The notes below the pieces were generated by a model. The model saw only the letters and a list, made by a program, of their open reading frames with translations. It was not told the DNA's origin and searched no databases. From Verrucomicrobiota bacterium (GTDB lineage Bacteria; Verrucomicrobiota; Kiritimatiellia; UBA8416; JAIOPI01): a DNA stretch of 6,911 nucleotides. The position numbers were made by a program, and so were the translations under genes. Positions 4,904-6,911 of the stretch are shown here, in pieces (within the stretch, counting starts at the first letter, position 1; each line of letters starts with the position of its first letter). The stretch covers positions 1 to 6,911 of the forward strand of contig JAQCIA010000108.1 in NCBI GenBank assembly GCA_027620105.1, given 5' to 3'.

Positions 4904-6911
4904 TCAATCAACGCCATGCAAATAAACCGGCCGTCCCGTCAACGCACCCGGCAACACCGCCAACCGCGCCCCGAATGCATCCGTCGCCCACGCCCCATGC
5001 CCGCTCGCCCGTAATGGCATGGCCGCACCATGGGCGTAGGTCAGCGACACGCGCCCGCCGTCCGCCCGCACGAACCGAAAATCATAGACGCCTGTCGTCT
5101 CGCCGCCCTGCAATGCCCCATCCGGCAACATTGCCTTCTCGAATTGCGCGTCTCCCACCGTCCGCAAGAATGCCGCCAGCATGTGATAGGCTGGCCGCGG
5201 TCGCCAGGCGGACGGATCCGTGTCGTCCACCAGCCCAAACCCGCGCGCGACCAACCGCCACCAGAAGACGCGCTCGACCAGCCCGGAGCACAAAGCGAGG
5301 CACAGATACCGGATCATGAAATCCGCGTAGGCGTCTGTGCTCACACTTGGATCATGAAACCGCGGCCCCGGCGATTCATACGGCGAGCCGACCGGTGAAT
5401 ACACCCCCGTCCCCAACAGCGGCCAGTTCACTTCCGATATAATCAGACGATCCGTGCAGCGTGACGACTTCCGCGCAATCGCCCGCGCCAGCGCAAATTT
5501 CTCCAGCGCAGCGTAACGCCCCTGGCGATTCTCCGGCGCGCCGCGCCGATCCACGTAGAGCAGGTGCGACAGCGCCGCCAACGGTTGCCCTTCCGGCCAC
5601 TCACGCAATGCCGCCACCGTGAATGGAAACTCGAAATCAATTGCCGCCGGCCCCATGAAGTTCACATGTGGAAAGGCGCGCGCCGCTTCTGCCGTGGCCG
5701 CATAGAGCCTGCCCAACTCCGGCCAGTCCCAGATGCCCCACTTCACACGGTTGATCGCATGCCCGACCTCAACCAGCTCCACCACATCACCAACTTGCCT
5801 GAGCACATCGCCGACAAATGTCCCCCAGCGCCCCGGATCACGCACGGCTCGTCGATCCTGCACGAGCGCAATCGAGACGGCATACCCTTCCGCATGCAGC
5901 GCCCGCACGGCCCGCGCGCGAAACGCGCGGCGTGACTCGTCCTCGTGATGATAAAACCGGACAAAGACAGGCAAACGCCCCAGACCGCGCAAATGCTCCA
6001 GCTCACGCGCATGCGTGTCCGCCACTGGATCCAGCGCCACCCCAACCCTTCCCCGCATCGCCACCGGCTGCGCGAACGCGCCCCGCATCAAGCGCTTTGC
6101 TTCCCCCTGCACGCCCGGCAGCGCCGCTGCCGCCTCCCCCACAACCCGCAAGTGGCGCCGCAATGGATAATGCCGCGTGCGGTCCCGCGAACGCAGCACG
6201 CTGATGGCCTGCGCGGATCGCTCGTCCCAGATCCACATGTCGCGCACCGCCGGATAATCGCGCACGCCTGCATCGACCCGCGCGACTTCTGCCTCACGCA
6301 GCGGATGCCGCAGCCGACGCGTACAGGCATGCACCGCGTAACGCCGCCGATAGTGCTGCTCCCAGCGCAGCAAATCCGCCGGCGGCACCGCATCCCAGTA
6401 CATCTCGATGAAGACGCGCAACAGATCCGATGGCAGCGTGATGCGCGAAAGATCCCGCCCGCGCTGACGGTGCGTCAGTCGATCCAGCAACCGCCCGCGA
6501 TTGAGATCCAGCACGCTGGGCTCCGCCCAGCCACTATCCGACTCCACCCGCAGGAGAATGTTCTGATTCCCAAGATCGTTGTGCAGAAACCCGGCATCGT
6601 GCATCCGCCGCACCCCAACCGCCACACATGCCAGCAACGCCATGAAACGCGCGCAATTCGGATCATCATGGAACAGCCCGATCAGCGCATCGCGAAAACT
6701 GACCCGCTCACCCAGGTACTCGGCAATAAAGTAGCTCTCTGCCAGCCGTGCCCCATGCCAGCGCTCAAGAAATGCCACCGGCTTTGGGGTCCCCACCCCG
6801 CGCTGACTCAGCGCCACCGACGCCATCCAGGTGCGCCGCGCTTTGGACCCCCGCCCGCGATCAGCCAGGTTCTTCAGCGCCGACTCACGCCCGAAGACCT
6901 TCACCACCACA
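4904..6911 (-). CDS. LPS-kinase (Kdo/WaaP-like) domain fused to a glycosidase-like TIM barrel; N-terminus outside window
   Basis: 668 codons are visible, numbered here from the GTG at 6910. That GTG is probably internal: VVVKVF looks like the kinase beta-3 strand with the ATP-binding Lys4, so the Gly-rich loop and true start lie beyond the right edge. The kinase domain continues to about 180, with the catalytic loop HNDLGNQNIL (Asp112, Asn117) and the metal-binding motif LDLNRGR (Asp135), the pattern of the Kdo-kinase/WaaP/InaA group that phosphorylates LPS core sugars. A basic linker (about 180-285) contains MWIWDERSAQAI. A clan-A glycoside hydrolase-like barrel follows (about 285-585): VGVALD, FVRFYHHED, VELVEVGHAIN, FMGPAAIDFEF, a candidate nucleophile Glu493 in IISEVNW, and VERVFWWRLV. 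A beta-rich tail ends at 668. The usual acid/base Asn-Glu is replaced by His384-Ala385, so glycosidase activity is doubtful. There is no obvious membrane span, and the protein probably acts in the cytoplasm on LPS intermediates. Confidence 0.87.
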   Translation of the reverse strand, partial: VVVKVFGRESALKNLADRGRGSKARRTWMASVALSQRGVGTPKPVAFLERWHGARLAESYFIAEYLGERVSFRDALIGLFHDDPNCARFMALLACVAVGVRRMHDAGFLHNDLGNQNILLRVESDSGWAEPSVLDLNRGRLLDRLTHRQRGRDLSRITLPSDLLRVFIEMYWDAVPPADLLRWEQHYRRRYAVHACTRRLRHPLREAEVARVDAGVRDYPAVRDMWIWDERSAQAISVLRSRDRTRHYPLRRHLRVVGEAAAALPGVQGEAKRLMRGAFAQPVAMRGRVGVALDPVADTHARELEHLRGLGRLPVFVRFYHHEDESRRAFRARAVRALHAEGYAVSIALVQDRRAVRDPGRWGTFVGDVLRQVGDVVELVEVGHAINRVKWGIWDWPELGRLYAATAEAARAFPHVNFMGPAAIDFEFPFTVAALREWPEGQPLAALSHLLYVDRRGAPENRQGRYAALEKFALARAIARKSSRCTDRLIISEVNWPLLGTGVYSPVGSPYESPGPRFHDPSVSTDAYADFMIRYLCLALCSGLVERVFWWRLVARGFGLVDDTDPSAWRPRPAYHMLAAFLRTVGDAQFEKAMLPDGALQGGETTGVYDFRFVRADGGRVSLTYAHGAAMPLRASGHGAWATDAFGARLAVLPGALTGRPVYLHGVD

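Noticed and set aside
4875..4905. Possible stem-loop terminator between convergent genes (8-bp stem with one G-T pair, 15-nt loop)
   Set aside because: No T-tract follows on either strand, the loop is long and GC-rich, and the right arm overlaps the stop codon of the minus-strand gene. This is easily chance in such GC-rich DNA.
6908..6910. GTG at the right edge as the start of the kinase-fusion gene
   Set aside because: It would begin directly at the beta-3 lysine strand and omit the Gly-rich loop, so the gene almost certainly continues outside the window.

Overview
The window is GC-rich, gene-dense bacterial chromosome with no rRNA, tRNA, CRISPR array or mobile element that I can see. A lipopolysaccharide-kinase (Kdo/WaaP-type) domain points to a Gram-negative host. 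The gene mix (a cytoplasmic GH2 glycosidase, a PhnP-like metallo-hydrolase, DUF3303, DUF6122) would suit Verrucomicrobiota or a related lineage. That placement is a guess from family memory, not something the sequence proves.

Layout, left to right. Positions 1-1901 (minus) hold most of a glycoside hydrolase family 2 gene whose C-terminus runs off the left edge. Just upstream of it, 1905-2759 (minus) encodes a PhnP-like metallo-beta-lactamase-fold hydrolase. The two are 3 nt apart and in the same reading frame, so they almost certainly form one operon. A 92-bp divergent intergenic region (2760-2851) follows. A GT4 glycosyltransferase (2852-3955, plus) comes next, then a small DUF3303 protein (about 4030-4344, plus) with a strong Shine-Dalgarno that favours an unusual CTG start. 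A 164-bp gap follows, holding an open frame without a start codon. Then comes a small membrane protein of the DUF6122 type (about 4524-4832, plus). Converging on it from the right edge is a long minus-strand gene (4904-6911, 5' end outside the window) encoding an LPS-kinase-like domain fused to a glycosidase-like TIM-barrel domain.

Taken together, the glycosyltransferase and the kinase/glycosidase-like fusion suggest surface-glycan (LPS core or O-glycan) assembly. The GH2 plus metallo-hydrolase operon suggests intracellular carbohydrate turnover. The most unusual item is the kinase-TIM-barrel fusion: the position expected to be the catalytic acid/base reads His-Ala where clan-A glycosidases have Asn-Glu, while a candidate nucleophile Glu is kept. 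Base composition is also asymmetric: plus-strand genes favour C-ending codons and minus-strand genes favour G-ending codons, so the plus strand is C-rich throughout.
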